Positions 43,881-55,745 of a DNA stretch of 64,000 nt are shown one piece after another; the stretch's first letter is position 1; each line of letters opens with the position of its first letter. The DNA is from Alitta virens (Eukaryota; Annelida; Polychaeta; Phyllodocida; Nereididae). The position numbers and the translations under genes are program-made. Location of the stretch: NCBI GenBank assembly GCA_932294295.1, contig OW028584.1, positions 27,772,970-27,836,969 on the forward strand, in the 5' to 3' direction. The notes below the pieces were generated by a model, which ran no database searches, had not been told where the DNA came from, and saw nothing but the letters and a program-made list of their open reading frames with translations.

Positions 43881-45100
43881 TTAGCACATATATATATGGC
43901 CATCCATAGATATAAAAAAATTTAATGGTTCATTAGAAAGGTTTAGAAACAGATATTTGATGAGGAGTGGGGTCTGTTTGGTGATCGCCAGGGTCTTAGA
44001 CTGTAGAGGGGGGGGGGGGGGGTCAGGGGGGCAACTCCCCCCCCCCCCTCTATAATTTTGCCCAAAATAGTACATATATGGTTACTGAAGTGAGCATCAG
44101 AATGTCAGCAGCGACGGCCCTGTCCAGTAAGTGAACCTGGGTTCAAAATCCAGTCGGACTGCAATTTCATTGAATACATGTATGCAAATTTGTAGTTTTC
44201 AGTGTCTTCTAACTTCCTTTTACTCTTACACATTAACAGTGTCTAATAAATATCCGAAATACAAGAAATTACTAACTTAATTTCACTATATTATATTCTA
44301 ATATATCCTATTTCTCCTACAATCTTTTGCAAATAATATATTAGACATAAACTGAGCAAAATACCACATAACATCCAATGCTTCCAACTCTCTTCAAAAT
44401 TAATTACACCGTCTAAAAGCAATATATTTAGTAACACACTTCTTGGGGCACTTCAGATAAGTCAGATATGAAGTGTTCCCCACATGACCTGGACCAGACT
44501 TTCAAGGCTACGACCCATTTTTAGTGGCCTTGACATCTATGCAATTTGTGGACGCAAATATAATTTGATATATTTGAAACCCAGTTTTTTGGCACCTAAC
44601 TCAGATCGGATAAAGCATCCTTACAATTAAGGAACCGTTTTTTTTATTTATTTTTAGATTCAGTGTAAAAGCGAAGTACCGTGTATCGTGTTGCACCAAT
44701 TATGGCATTTTCACAGCTTTTTGTTGACCTAATTTGGCAACGAAACGTTATGAAAAATAACGGGTATAATATTTCATGTTTTCAGACTGCTGGCAGACGC
44801 TAGTTGTTTATGACCTTGCGCTTATGTTCAAGGTCAATCGGTTTTTCAATGGTCATACTTTTTCATGTTTTGCAATGGCCTTGAGCCACAATTAGGCTGC
44901 TTGCTGTACGCGAGTTTACATAAGTCCGCATTCGTGTTATTTCCTCATGTTAAATGTGGAGAGCAAAATTTAAGCTAAGCTAAGCTAAGATAAAATAAGA
45001 TAATATGAGATAAGATAATATTCAAGTAATAGCAGAATATGGATTCAATTATTGGTGTCATGTCATTATTATATCTGCCTAACAGGTTAATATATTGTGA
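43881..45100. other. Mostly unannotated; paired G/C runs and a SINE-like B-box
   Basis: TAGAGGGGG with 15 G (about 44004-44022) faces a C-run ending CCCCCTCTA (to 44051), a small G/C palindrome. GGGTTCAAAATCC near 44140 resembles a pol III B-box. Nothing else recognised. Confidence 0.4.
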
Positions 45101-45418
45101 CAGATAGATAGATAGATAGATGGATGGATGGATGGATAGATGGATGGATGGATGGATGGATAGATGGATGGATAGATGGATGGATGGATGGATAGATGGA
45201 TGGATGGATGGATAAATGGATGGATAGATGGATGGATGGATGGATGGATGGATAGATGGATGGATGGATGGATAGATGGATGGATGGATGGATGGATAGA
45301 TGGATGGATAGATGGATGGATGGATAGATGGATGGATAGATGGATGGATGGATGGATAGATGGATGGATGGATGGATGGATAGATAGATGGATAGATAGA
45401 TAGATAGATAGATAGATG

Positions 45419-45450
<32 letters not shown>
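45101..45450. repeat. (GATG/GATA)n microsatellite
   Basis: 350 bp of GATG units with GATA interspersed, becoming pure GATA at the right end. Confidence 0.95.
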
Positions 45451-45625
45451 TGGGAAGTGCAGCCCCCTAAGTCAAGTTCTTGCCGCTATCGAGGGTTGAT
45501 TAATGAGGTGAGAGAAGAGGAGTCAACCCATGTTGCACATTTATTTGGGTGGGATCTTTTACTTGCCTCAGCATAGACGCTGAGTACAAGGGACCGCCAA
45601 TTTAACGTCTCATCCGAACGACGTA
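45451..45625 (-). mobile_element. SINE, same subfamily as 11205
   Basis: Shares GTGCAGCCC, GTTCTTGCCGCTATCGAGGG and TTTACTTGCCTCAG with 11205-11390, in the same minus orientation. The tRNA head is lost. The (GATA)n array abuts its 3' end, as a tail would. Confidence 0.65.
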
Positions 45626-46341
45626 ACATTATTATCTGAAACCCCTCATTTTGTATATCATATCGATTTTTTTTATCAAATTCTGAACTTGAAATCATTA
45701 AATAAAGCAACACACAAATGATCAAATTTCTAGTTGCACGTTTTTGGGCTGATTTCTATTTTGACTGGTCACGTTCTAAACAGCTGAGGATTGACTGGTT
45801 CAGTGACTCAGTTACCATGACATTACTTCTCCTAACAATTCAGTGCGGTGTCATGACACACATACCTCGAATTCTAAGACGTTCTGTTGGATATATGTTG
45901 CAATGTTTATGTAAGTAAATATGTATGCTTAAATGATATGCTCAGTATCTATAGGCAGTTTGTAGCAAAAATTTTGATTTGATTAAGCTTGGATGAACTA
46001 GTTTATTCAAGGATTAAGGATTTTACTATTTCATAAATTTTCACAAAAAAGGGGTGGCGAACGTCATAGATTGGGATGGATTCATATCAGAGGCAAAAAA
46101 AAAAAAAAAAAAAGCAAATGAAAACATTCGTAAAGCAGGAAAAATTTTTAATAAGGGACAGGTGAATTATTCTAAAAGATCATATAATACAGCAGAAGAA
46201 ACTTGCTTTTTTGGTCCTTGAATCGTTTTCTGAGACCCATTCCAACTTACCTATAGTAGGTAATTCAATTGTAAATCATAAACCGGATTTACTTATAATG
46301 CCAGCTAAAGATTAGGCCAACTATGTTGAGGTCACAAAAGA
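45626..46341. other. Unannotated, with a coding-like relic
   Basis: 46175-46315 contains a frame reading KLAFLVLESFSETHSNLP and then a PDLLIMPAKD stop, without clear homology. The rest is AT-rich. An A-run lies at about 46097-46113. Confidence 0.35.
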
Positions 46342-46922
46342 CAGTGGCGTAGCCTGGTGGGGGCAGGGGGGGGCAGAATGGAAAAAGATAATTTTGGGGA
46401 AAGCAACTCAAATTTCGTAAATTGAAACTGATAAAAGTTATCTCAGGTCCACAATGGGGTTACCTCTTATTAGCATAGAGAGGGCATTGGAAGAAAACAT
46501 GGACTTTGACAAAATTATAGAACGACTTACTTATGCAAAAAAAAAGAAAGATAAAACTCTGAAGAATTACTCTAATTGTATTGAGGAAGTACTGTAAATT
46601 TAAAGAGGTGTTTCCATTATTAAGTGTAATTTCACATGCATCTGAATATGTTTTTCTTAAAACCTAAAAATGTTATATATGTGTACATCCATTGATGTCT
46701 CCTAATATTGTCCTTATGCCCTACAACTTGTAAGTTTACTTCTATGTTTATATTGTTTTACATTTTAAATTAACAGTGCACGAATAACCCTAGATTAACA
46801 TTATTATCATCATTTTATTAGTATTATTTTTCGTACAATCTACACAGTATTTTTTACATTTTGGGGAAATACCTTGTGGGTTGCCCCCCCCCCCCCCGAC
46901 AAAAATCCTGGCTACGCCACTG
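46342..46922. mobile_element. hAT-type non-autonomous element with a small internal ORF
   Basis: Inverted ends CAGTGGCGTAGCCTGG and CCTGGCTACGCCACTG (with one inserted base in the right arm) are flanked by ACAAAAGA (46334-46341) and ACAAAAGG (46923-46930), 7 of 8 matching. A G-rich left and C-rich right subterminus resembles the MITE at 4668. A 47-codon frame lies at 46454-46597 (MGLPLISIERALEENMDF), possibly a remnant of captured or transposase coding sequence. Confidence 0.8.
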
Positions 46923-46984
46923 ACAAAAGGCCTATATGTCAAAAAATATATTACAACCTTGTGTCACAGGTTTCAGCCACAATG

Positions 46985-47078
46985 ACAGTCTTCTAACATA
47001 CATGTCATTTCATCACTACGTCTGCCTGTGACTTCTTGAGGGCATGAAGCACATGTGACTAGTATAATGTTCAAGTCA
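46985..47078 (+). mobile_element. SINE core fragment
   Basis: CATTTCATCACTACGTCTGCC and its flanks match the dispersed SINE core. Confidence 0.5.
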
Positions 47079-47228
47079 CAGGGTGCAGATCCAGAGGGGG
47101 GGGGGGGGGGGTGCCCCCTGGTTCAACGCTAATTTTACATTGCAATAATAACCATCCAAGGAGAGGTGTAGGCAATTTAATGAGGGCACCTCCCCCCCCT
47201 TGTCTGATATTTTCTGGATCCGCCACTG
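47079..47228. mobile_element. Short hAT-like MITE
   Basis: CAGGGTGCAGATCCAG with a 17-G run faces CTGGATCCGCCACTG preceded by a C-run. The inverted ends differ by an indel and no clean duplication is visible, so the left end may be damaged. Confidence 0.5.
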
Positions 47229-48000
47229 AGCCAATAACTGCTGCCTAGTATAGACAATTTTGGTCAATCGCTTCTCGTCCATTATATGGGTTGAATGTCC
47301 ACCATTGTGACGTCATGGTGTGACTTCTAGGCACTTATCTGGGGTCGATTGTATCCAGGTAAACTAAGACACTCTACCTACATATCTAATTCTATTGTCA
47401 CATCGCTCAAAGTTTAGGTCCGTTTTATTGGACTACGTACCAATGCCATAACGTTAGACCATACCACCTGGGAAAATATTGATTTGTCCTAAAAAGTTGT
47501 AAAAGAAAAATTCTTAAATGGAGTCATTGACATCGTTTTAAGGTCCCAATTATACCTGGTGTAAATGGTTTATATATTGACCTTTAATATCATGATCTCA
47601 TGTTCTATTTATAACTTCAGATAATGACGCCATTCCTAGTAATATAACTCCATATTTGGTGCCATATCCATTTCATCAGAAGTTGTTCAGCTGCAAGAGG
47701 CAAACGTAATGAAGAGATGACAGCTGCCCTGCAATAACATATTATCAAAGCCAGTTAATATTTTATATGCTAGAGTAATGTTTAAATACCCATGGGGTAG
47801 TATGCAGTAATAAATAATTAAATATGACACAATTCAAAGTTATAATTGACCTATTTAACAGTGTTTTGTAGATTATATTAGCTTTCTCTAGATAGGTATG
47901 GACTTGGTCTAGCTTCAACTAGTTGTTTCTAGCTCTGGGTAGCTATAGCTGAAGTTAACGTTGTTTAAGATGTTGAAACAATATATATTTTTAAATGTCT
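47229..48000. other. Unannotated spacer
   Basis: Holds one CRE palindrome (47308-47315) and a small minus-strand SINE core piece (about 47690-47725: AGAGGCAAACGTAATGA). Confidence 0.4.
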
Positions 48001-48060
48001 GTATCAGAATCAGAATCAGAATCTCTTTTATTGTCCTTTTTGTTTACAGTTATTAACATT
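48001..48060 (-). mobile_element. Minus-strand retroelement 3' tail
   Basis: On the minus strand, GACAATAAAAGAGATTCTG followed by GATTCT hexamers is the tail form of a LINE or SINE. The body to its right (to about 48600) is not recognisable. Confidence 0.5.
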
Positions 48061-48612
48061 TTGTATAAACAAAAAAACAAAAAAAGAAGTAATGGATGAA
48101 TATTTGACATTTAATATTATGCTAGACAAATTATTCCATATGATCTGAAAAATATTAATAACCATATTCTTTAAATTTATTGTAATTTGTAACAGCACGT
48201 CATTATCATGGAAATCCCTGGCTTGTTGATCAAGTCTTTAATAGAGAAAAAAACGTTATTCATATCTCAATTTAAGTGATGTATTTGGGACCATCACCAG
48301 CAAAACAATTATGTTTGCTTTGAGCTTTAACAGTTATATGATAACCCCATAATTTCTGCCTGACATTTATATTTAAATAATGAACTGCAGGGCAAATACA
48401 ACAACTTTTTATGCTTAAAATTCCCAGACATAAAATTTCACAAAAGCAAAAAAGATTTACGAATTTATTTGTCTGGAATTTTGTAGTATAAATTATACTT
48501 TATTATTGTTTAATAATAGCCCGAATAAGTGTGCATCTGTCAATTGATATAATTGTTCATAAAAATCATAGTAATTTTGTAATTATAAATTATATCTAAT
48601 GGTTCATTATAA

Positions 48613-48714
48613 TAATAGTGGATGGTAAGGAGTCCAACATTGAGTTTTATGCGATGAGGAAGATTATAATTTTCTGAATCCCATACTCTATGTTGGACAC
48701 ACCATCCACCATTA
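48613..48714. mobile_element. 102-bp foldback MITE
   Basis: TAATAGTGGATGG plus GTCCAACAT faces ATGTTGGAC plus CCATCCACCATTA as an imperfect inverted repeat. One arm of the same family is seen at about 53355-53395. Confidence 0.6.
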
Positions 48715-48738
48715 CTTTCATTCTCCGCATATACCTTG

Positions 48739-49408
48739 GGTATATATATCCTCAGTAACCATGCAATTACTTTGACAGTTAATTGCAGTTGTTAGGTAAT
48801 TACACTGATTGCAATATCTATAATTAACATTTTGTCCACTTATTCTTTGTCATAGTAGACAAAGTTATTCCTCAGCATATTACTATGTTATCATGTCTCG
48901 ATCTACTGCCTTTACAAATTCAATTGTTCTTGTTATATAACAGCCATTAACCCAGGTTGCTAGCAACTTGCTGCACTAACTTAGCTCTACATATCCAGAA
49001 ATCTTGCAGGGGAATAACCGATTCTGCATCAAGTAAAATTCCATGCTTTAACATGCTTACCATGTCCACCCCGTTTCATTTTTCTCGATAACATGACATA
49101 ACATTACCAACCTGGATCGAATCACATGTTGGATCAATTGTATGACATGCTACACAGTAACCTAGATCTTCTTATCATGCTATCATCATCATCAGATTCT
49201 TTGTCATGTCAAAGATAACATGCTGAACTGTGTGTCACTGACTGTACGTAATTTCTGAATTTTTCCTTGCCTACAATAAATTTAAAGTAGAGCATGCAAA
49301 GCTAATGTATCAGGCATAGTATTTGACCATCACAATTGCAATCAGTGTAATTAACTAACAACTGCAATTAACTGTCAAAGAAATTGCATGGTTACTGAGG
49401 AAATTACC
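48739..49408. mobile_element. Element with about 75-bp terminal inverted repeats
   Basis: 48739-48815 and 49335-49408 are inverted copies with few differences. Shared blocks include CCTCAGTAACCATGCAATT, TTTGACAGTTAATTGCAG and AATTACACTGATTGCAAT. Total about 670 bp with no coding frame. No target duplication is clear, so the superfamily is open. Confidence 0.75.
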
Positions 49409-49734
49409 TTCAGTGAAATAAACTGGGCTTTTCCTAACAAATGATCAGAATTCTGGTCTTCCTGTGAAGTGCATGGTCATGCAATTGCAATTGTCTCACC
49501 CATTGCAATCTATTGAAACTGAAGGAGCTACAAACAGTAAGTGTTTATCACACCAAAGTATTTCAAAATCCCTATAGATAGGAGTCTCTGCATATATCTT
49601 AAATTTCCTTTCAGTTTCAGTGCAATTTTTAATATTTAATTTTTTTTTCATCTTGCCATTGTGATGCATAGCCTGTCAATATTTCATAAAAGACAAAGAA
49701 AAACGTATTATCCCTATTCCATAGCTGTAACTAC
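49409..49734. other. Unannotated spacer
   Basis: Nothing recognised. Confidence 0.35.
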
Positions 49735-49806
49735 ATGATGTAACCATATGCTGTAACTACATGCTGTAACTATATGCTGTAACCACATGCTGTAACTATA
49801 TGCTGA
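49735..49806. repeat. ATGCTGTAACTAC minisatellite, first locus
   Basis: Five or so 13-14 bp units (ATGCTGTAACTAC/TAT). The same unit forms the larger array at 50690. Confidence 0.8.
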
Positions 49807-50689
49807 CCCTCAAAAATCATCAAAACGTTTTTATTCCACTTTATTTTATAATATTAATTAAAAAATAATGGCCCCTCCCTTCCCACCAAAAACACCTAGG
49901 TAAATAAATAAATGCAATAGGACTTCAGAAACTCCTTTTTTAAGTTATTTGATATAAATTTTCATATTTATTTTGTATTTTAAGTTTTGCGAAATGATTA
50001 TTACGACGTCTCTCCGCGAGATGACACAGAATCCGACATGTCTCAAGTCTCAACCCAATTTTTGTCTAGGATGTCAACCGTTATCTAGCACTAAAATACT
50101 AGATCACACTCCACAAGTACAATATATACTACATGCAGTGATAAGAACAATACGGTTTACCTCGCTATATCGATTGTTTTGTTTTGAATTCTGTACGCGT
50201 ACGTGACTTCGACATGATTTCGAAATTTACGTCCAGGTATTTTGCAATTTTTTGTTCAAATATCTTGGTCTGGATGATCTTGTGGAGCACTGTTCAAAAC
50301 ATGCCTGGATTTTGCAACATTTTGAGAGTTTTATTAGTGAACAATGTTAATAAAACATGTCCTTATAGCGCCATGTTGTTTATATGATCTATTTTATCAT
50401 TATGTTCATGGCATTATGTTTTGACATAATTTCATAAAATGTTTTTAGGCCATTTCTCAGTTTGAACTTCTTAATCATTTAAATGTAAATAATTATGTCA
50501 TGTTTTGTCTTGGCTTAACTTTATGTGTAAATTAATAATTTGACCCACATTGTTTTTGTATAATTTTTTGTTTAGTTGCATAAATGCGTCCATCTATAAT
50601 GTATATCAACTATATCCATAATGACTGGCTAATTTCATAAACTTCCTGTCAGTAAACATTATCTTATTAATGCTCACTGACATTATATG
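49807..50689. other. Unannotated spacer
   Basis: Two overlapping short frames at 49973-50387 lack recognisable motifs. Confidence 0.35.
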
Positions 50690-50970
50690 CTCTTGTAACT
50701 ACATGTAACCACATGATGTAACCAAATGCTGTAACCATATACTGTAACCATATGCTGTGTGGTTATAGCCATATGCTGTAACCACATGCTGTAACCACAT
50801 GCTGTAACCACATATGTAGTTGTGTAACCACATGCTGTAACTACATGTGGTAACCACACGCTGTAAGTACATGTGGTAACCACATGCTGTAAGTACATGT
50901 GGTAACCACATGCTGTAAGTACATGTGGTAACCACATGCTCTAACTTCATGCTGTAACTTCATGATTTTA
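50690..50970. repeat. ATGCTGTAACCAC minisatellite, second locus
   Basis: About 20 units of 13-14 bp. From 50835 a longer unit takes over (ACATGTGGTAACCACATGCT), which is partly self-complementary through ACATGTGGT/ACCACATG. The minus-strand frames reading WLQHVVTACGY are artefacts. Confidence 0.88.
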
Positions 50971-51754
50971 CTGAGGCAGCAAAGCTCATTTTCATAACAT
51001 ATCTTTCTGTTATAATTCCATTGACCACTGGGTTCAAGATTCTCCTTGCCAAGAGGAGTCCAGGACTCTTATATTATAATGGTAGTCAACATTATGTGAT
51101 ATGAAGATATAAATAATTAAAAATCTTTACCTCAAAATGGTAAATAAAAATATCACCAGACCTCAATTAATTGCCTGGTCTCATTTTAAGCCTCCTTGAC
51201 ACTACAAAATGTCTCGATGGTAATCAGCAAAATACTGCACTATTAAGGTATGCTACAAAAACAAAGAAAATGAGACTTATTTGGGCATGTGATCTGGAAC
51301 TGCCATGTTTTGTTTTACAACAATTTAGAACAACATGTGCTCATAAGTGTGGTGGACTATTTACACCAAGTCTGTCACTGATGATGTGAACTCCCAGGTA
51401 ATTGCACTTGGCATAAACAACCACACAACAAACAGAAGCCTAACCTGTGTAATTGCAGGTCAAATGTGACATAAACAGTCATAAAATTATTTACAATATT
51501 TTTAAATAAAATATTACTTTATTGGGTGCGGATAACTTCAGTTGTTTGTCAATGTTATTGCATTTTCAACAACATTATATTGTTTTGTAGTTTGTTGTGG
51601 CATTGAATTTTTACTTTTTTTTAAATCGCACTCTACACCGTCCATTTTACTTTCTTGTTTAGGTCCCACAAGATAATTATGTTATAGCAGTAGTGTTTCG
51701 ACTTATAGAGGTGTATTTTACATAATTGGGTGTTTTCATCAATATTATACACAC
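50971..51754. other. Unannotated spacer
   Basis: Nothing recognised. Confidence 0.35.
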
Positions 51755-52035
51755 CAGTTCAGCCTGGGTGGACTAGTGGCTAAGGAATTTGCCATTAATC
51801 ACATAATGGTCCGCTTTGCTGAAGGTCCGAGTTCAAATTATCAGCTGAATGGCATTTTTGAGACTTTAAATTGGAGGCACCTTGTACTCGGTGTCTCTGC
51901 TGTGGCAAGTAAATGATCCCACCCATGGTGTACATGAGGAACATGGTGTGGACTCCAAGCCTGGTTGCATTACATCTGCCCTGACAACTTATAAGCTGAC
52001 AAATCTTTAGACCATTAACACTGAGGTAATATCAT
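51755..52035 (+). mobile_element. tRNA-derived SINE, near full length
   Basis: Head GGGTGGACTAGTGGCTAAGG (box A) and GAGTTCAAATTA (degenerate box B, about 51829), then the CTTGTACTCGGTGTCT, CCCACCCATGG and GTGTGGACTCCAAGCC blocks and the ACATCTGCCCTGACAACTT core. Confidence 0.75.
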
Positions 52036-52855
52036 ACAATTGAAGATAAAGGTATATAGTCATTTCTTCTATTTATCCATACTTAGCATTTAGCATTATG
52101 TACGCCGTTGTACAAATCCTCATGTACAACAGTTAGTGAGTCACACAGCGTCGCGCTAGAAATCATGAATTCAACGAGTGCAGATCTGACTTACTTGTAT
52201 ACGTTTAACAACTTCGTCAGTTTTTATCCGATTTTCAAAATTCAAAAATGTTCTGAAATCTCAGGTCTTCAAATATCTAAATAGGTAATTGTCATTAATT
52301 CATTAGACGAATTGTAGCTATTTTTATGAATCGTGGTCAATGAAAATAACACATTAACAATAAAAATCTTGGGGTTCAGTGGTACAAAACAATTACACAA
52401 TGGTTACATTGTGAGACATGAGATATGTACACCCTCAAATGTTATCTCCATGTTCACATGTAACCATTTTATAATTGTATAGTCAACTGATTGGAGTACC
52501 TTACTTGTTCAGAACATTTTATAAATCTGGTTTTGCTGGATTCAAAAATAAGTGCATTTTCTTTGAATTTTATTAACTCATAATTTTGCATTTAACATGA
52601 ATCCCCTTTTGAGAGTTGTATGTATAAAACTACTCGTCAATTTAAGGCAGAAATTTCATATAGCCTAAAAGTTAAATTGACTAGAAACCATATTTGTGGA
52701 GATTGTAGCCTTGCATTATTCAAAGTGACTTTCCAATTATTTATATAAAAGTCATTCAAGCAAATCAGAGTAAATATGCAAATTTATGCAAATTTATTGA
52801 GAACATTTCCATATTGTTCCTTGATGCGTATTGCAACAATCATACGTTGTATTGT
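52036..52855. other. Unannotated spacer
   Basis: AT-rich with no gene recognised. AACTTCGTCAGTTTTTATCC at about 52210 resembles a block near 20010, hinting at another dispersed repeat. Confidence 0.4.
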
Positions 52856-52857
52856 AT

Positions 52858-53245
52858 TGTATTGTATGTTGGATGGCTGCAGTGTATGTTGGATGGCTGC
52901 CGAGTATATTGGATGTATGTTGGATTGCTGCAGTGTATGTAGGATGGCTGCCGAGTATATTGGATGGCAGCAGTGTATGTGGGATGGCTGCAGTGTATGT
53001 TGGATGGCTGCAGTGTATGTTGGATGGCTGCCGAGTATATTGGATGGCAGCACTGTATGTGGGATGGCTGCAGTGTATGTTGGATGGCTGCAGTGTATGT
53101 TGGATGGCTGGAGTGTATGTTGGATGGATGCAGTGTATGTTGGGTGGCTGAAGTGTATGTTGGATGGCTGCAGTGTATGTTGGATGGCTGTAGAGTATAT
53201 TGGATGGCAGCAGCGTATGTGGGATGGCTGTAGTGCATGTTGTAC
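52858..53245. repeat. 20-bp minisatellite
   Basis: About nineteen units of GTATGTTGGATGGCTGCAGT with variants (CCGAGTATATTGGATGG). Because 20 is not a multiple of 3, each frame repeats every 60 bp. No unit contains a stop in several frames, so long open frames occur on both strands. Confidence 0.92.
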
Positions 53246-53989
53246 AAGGACTGGATGGTGTATCGTTCAACATATTGGCCTCAGCTCAGCTTGTATTAAT
53301 TCAGCCAATAATCGGTCTTAATTTTTCCCTCATCCCAGAAAGGGTGACAAAGCACAATGTTGGACTCCTAGGGCTATAACCATCCACCCACTATTGGCAT
53401 AATGCTGTACAAGGTATATTATCTGGAACGTAGGTGCGCTACATAGCACGTGCAGTCAATGGTGGGAATCGGGTCAATAAAAACTGAAAATATTAATATT
53501 ACATGACATACACTGGATTTGTCTATTTCGTACTGACCCGATTTTTTACACAGTCTATAGATCTGTCACAATTGTGACGCAAACAGATGACAGACATATA
53601 TCTCTCTTTTGGTGCCATAACTTTTTTGTTTTGTTGTTTCTTTTCATATTTTTATGAAGCCCGACTTAGTTATTCACTAGACCGTGAACCGTTTATTGCA
53701 AAACAAGAAATTTCAAGAGTGGTTATATTACGGGCAGGTCTGGTTGCTAAGCAGACCGTAAATGGAATGTTCCGATGACGTCATAGGTGTGTCTCCTGCG
53801 CGCGTAAACGCATCAACAATTAACACAGTTTTTCGTAGACAATTGCAAAACATAAAGTAATTTAGTACCTTTTTTTGTTTTTATTATATTGCACTGCACT
53901 AAATAAGCAGTAAATTAAAATATTAAGTGGAATTCTTGGAACTGTTGTTTGTATTCTCGAACTTCTTAATTGTTACAGCAAATTGCAAT
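53246..53989. other. Unannotated spacer with a CRE
   Basis: One arm of the 48613 MITE family lies at about 53355-53395, and a perfect CRE (TGACGTCA) at 53776-53783 next to GCGCGC. No exon recognised. Confidence 0.4.
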
Positions 53990-54240
53990 TAAATACAGAG
54001 GAAGATGTAATAATGAGATGATAGGAGGAGACCCACAGCATGCACATTACACTTGCACCCTTAGCTGGGGTATTTCACCTGCCTCAGTTAAGATCCGTAG
54101 AACAATTGAACACTGGTGCCATGAGTCATCAAAATTGATATGTGCTAAAAACAGTGCTTAAGTTAGAATTCAAACTCGAGACCTTGGGATTAGCTGGTAT
54201 AAGACTTAAACCACTGGACTTGGTTAAAAATTGCTCATTT
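53990..54240 (-). mobile_element. Minus-strand tRNA-derived SINE
   Basis: On the minus strand: CCAGTGGTTTAAGTC (box A region), GAGTTTGAATTC (box B-like), then CTGAGGCAGGTGAAATACC and CATCTCATTATTACATC. Diverged copy. Confidence 0.6.
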
Positions 54241-54579
54241 AGCTATGGCCAACCTTCTACTCAGAAATGTTCAAGATAGATCATGCACTTGAGGCACTTT
54301 CCAATTTTTTTTGACACATTTCATATCTAGGTGGTCCCTATATTACTGCCCTAGAACTAGACGAGTACTGGAAATACCCAATGAACTATAATAGTAATAT
54401 TTGCATGTACCCATACTATATTGACTAGAAAAAGAAATAGAAGGAAATATCAATCATCCATTGTGACGTCACAGTGATCTATATTTATGAATGGAAAGTA
54501 CTGCTTTCCTCGATATTTGTCTCTATGAACGTGCGTACTTGGTTGCTTAAAAGATATTGACATAAGTATTCACCTCACT
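54241..54579. other. Unannotated spacer
   Basis: One CRE palindrome at 54464-54471; nothing else. Confidence 0.4.
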
Positions 54580-54831
54580 TGAGGAGGAGGAGGAGGAGGA
54601 GGAGGAGGAGGAGGGGAGGAGGGGAGGAGGGGCAGGAGGAGGGGGAGGAGGAGGATGAGGGGGAATGAGGGGGATGAGGAAGAGGAGGATGTGGAGGAGG
54701 GGATGAGTAGGAGGAAGAGGAGGGGAGGAGGAGAAGAAGAGGGAGGAGGAAGAGGAGGGGAGGGGGAAGAGGAGGGGGGATGATGGAGGATGAGGGGGAT
54801 GAGGGGGATGAAGGGGGTCGAGGAGGAGGAA

Positions 54832-54862
<31 letters not shown>

Positions 54863-54912
54863 GGGGAGTAGGAGGAGGAGGGGAAAGAGGAGGAAGGGGA
54901 GGAGGAGGACAG
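54580..54912. repeat. GGA-rich polypurine tract
   Basis: About 330 bp almost wholly purine (GAGGAG, GAGGGG, GATGAG units) on the + strand. This composition favours triplex or G-quadruplex structure. The minus-strand Pro/Ser frame is an artefact. Confidence 0.95.
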
Positions 54913-55632
54913 AAATCTAAGACTAAAGAAGAATGAAAAAGTACATGCAAATAAAAAGAAACAAATAGTTAAAAGAAATACTACTGGGCCTGGTACCAGT
55001 CTACAAACTCGTCAATTAATTTTGCAGACACATAACCCTGAAATGTTACATTGGATGTTAGTTGGTGCTGACATGTAGCTTTTATGCACTTATGAAGGAA
55101 GAAAGACATATAAAAAAAAAAGAGGAATGTAACAAAGATGTACCTAGACATGCGTTATTACCATGCGATGCACCTACATGCAATTGCCACAAATATAATT
55201 TGCATTATTTGTATTCCCACAACATGGGGGGTACGTATCCTGCCACAATGATGCTTTGTAACATTCTTAATGCATGGTTTCCTCCATAAAAAATTATTTA
55301 GCAAATTTTTTCCTGAAAATCTGATGATCAGACAGACAGATTTACTGTTGTATAGCTTTTTAGGGGGGGGGGGGGGGCTCACACTGCACCCAATTAATTA
55401 TATTAATCAGAAATAAACCAAATAACAACACACATAGATAGATAGATAAGCAATGAACTGTCACTTTGATTGATTGATTGATTGATTTATTGATTGAACA
55501 AATCTAAAAGTATTTGGGCAATAAAGTTAGTTTCATAAAATATGGTCGACGCTAAACAGCAACCTATTCCTGGCTGTAGCTATAACTGGCTAAAGCCAGC
55601 CGCTTCTGTCTACTCCTAGCTTATAGTTGTCT
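54913..55632. other. Unannotated spacer
   Basis: A 14-G run near 55363 and a (GATT)n tract at about 55467-55495; nothing else. Confidence 0.4.
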
Positions 55633-55745
55633 TACCGTAACGGAGGGTATTATCTACAGGGCGGGTATTATCGACACTCACATTAGAATGTTAACAATTT
55701 TGTTAACAAACTAATTTAATGTCGATAATACCCTCCGTAATGGTA
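55633..55745. mobile_element. 109-bp MITE with TA target duplication
   Basis: TA at 55633-55634 and 55744-55745 flank inverted ends CCGTAACGGAGGGTATTATC and GATAATACCCTCCGTAATGG (two mismatches). The inner GGGTATTATCGACA and TGTCGATAATACCC arms and a central GTTAAC palindrome make it a nested foldback. TA duplication fits Tc1/mariner-like elements. Confidence 0.7.

Noticed and set aside
52776..53321. 181-codon Trp/Cys-rich frame and its antisense partners
   Set aside because: 20-bp minisatellite artefact; periodicity is DNA-based and no frame is favoured.
54570..54950. Minus-strand Pro/Ser-rich protein
   Set aside because: Artefact of the polypurine tract.
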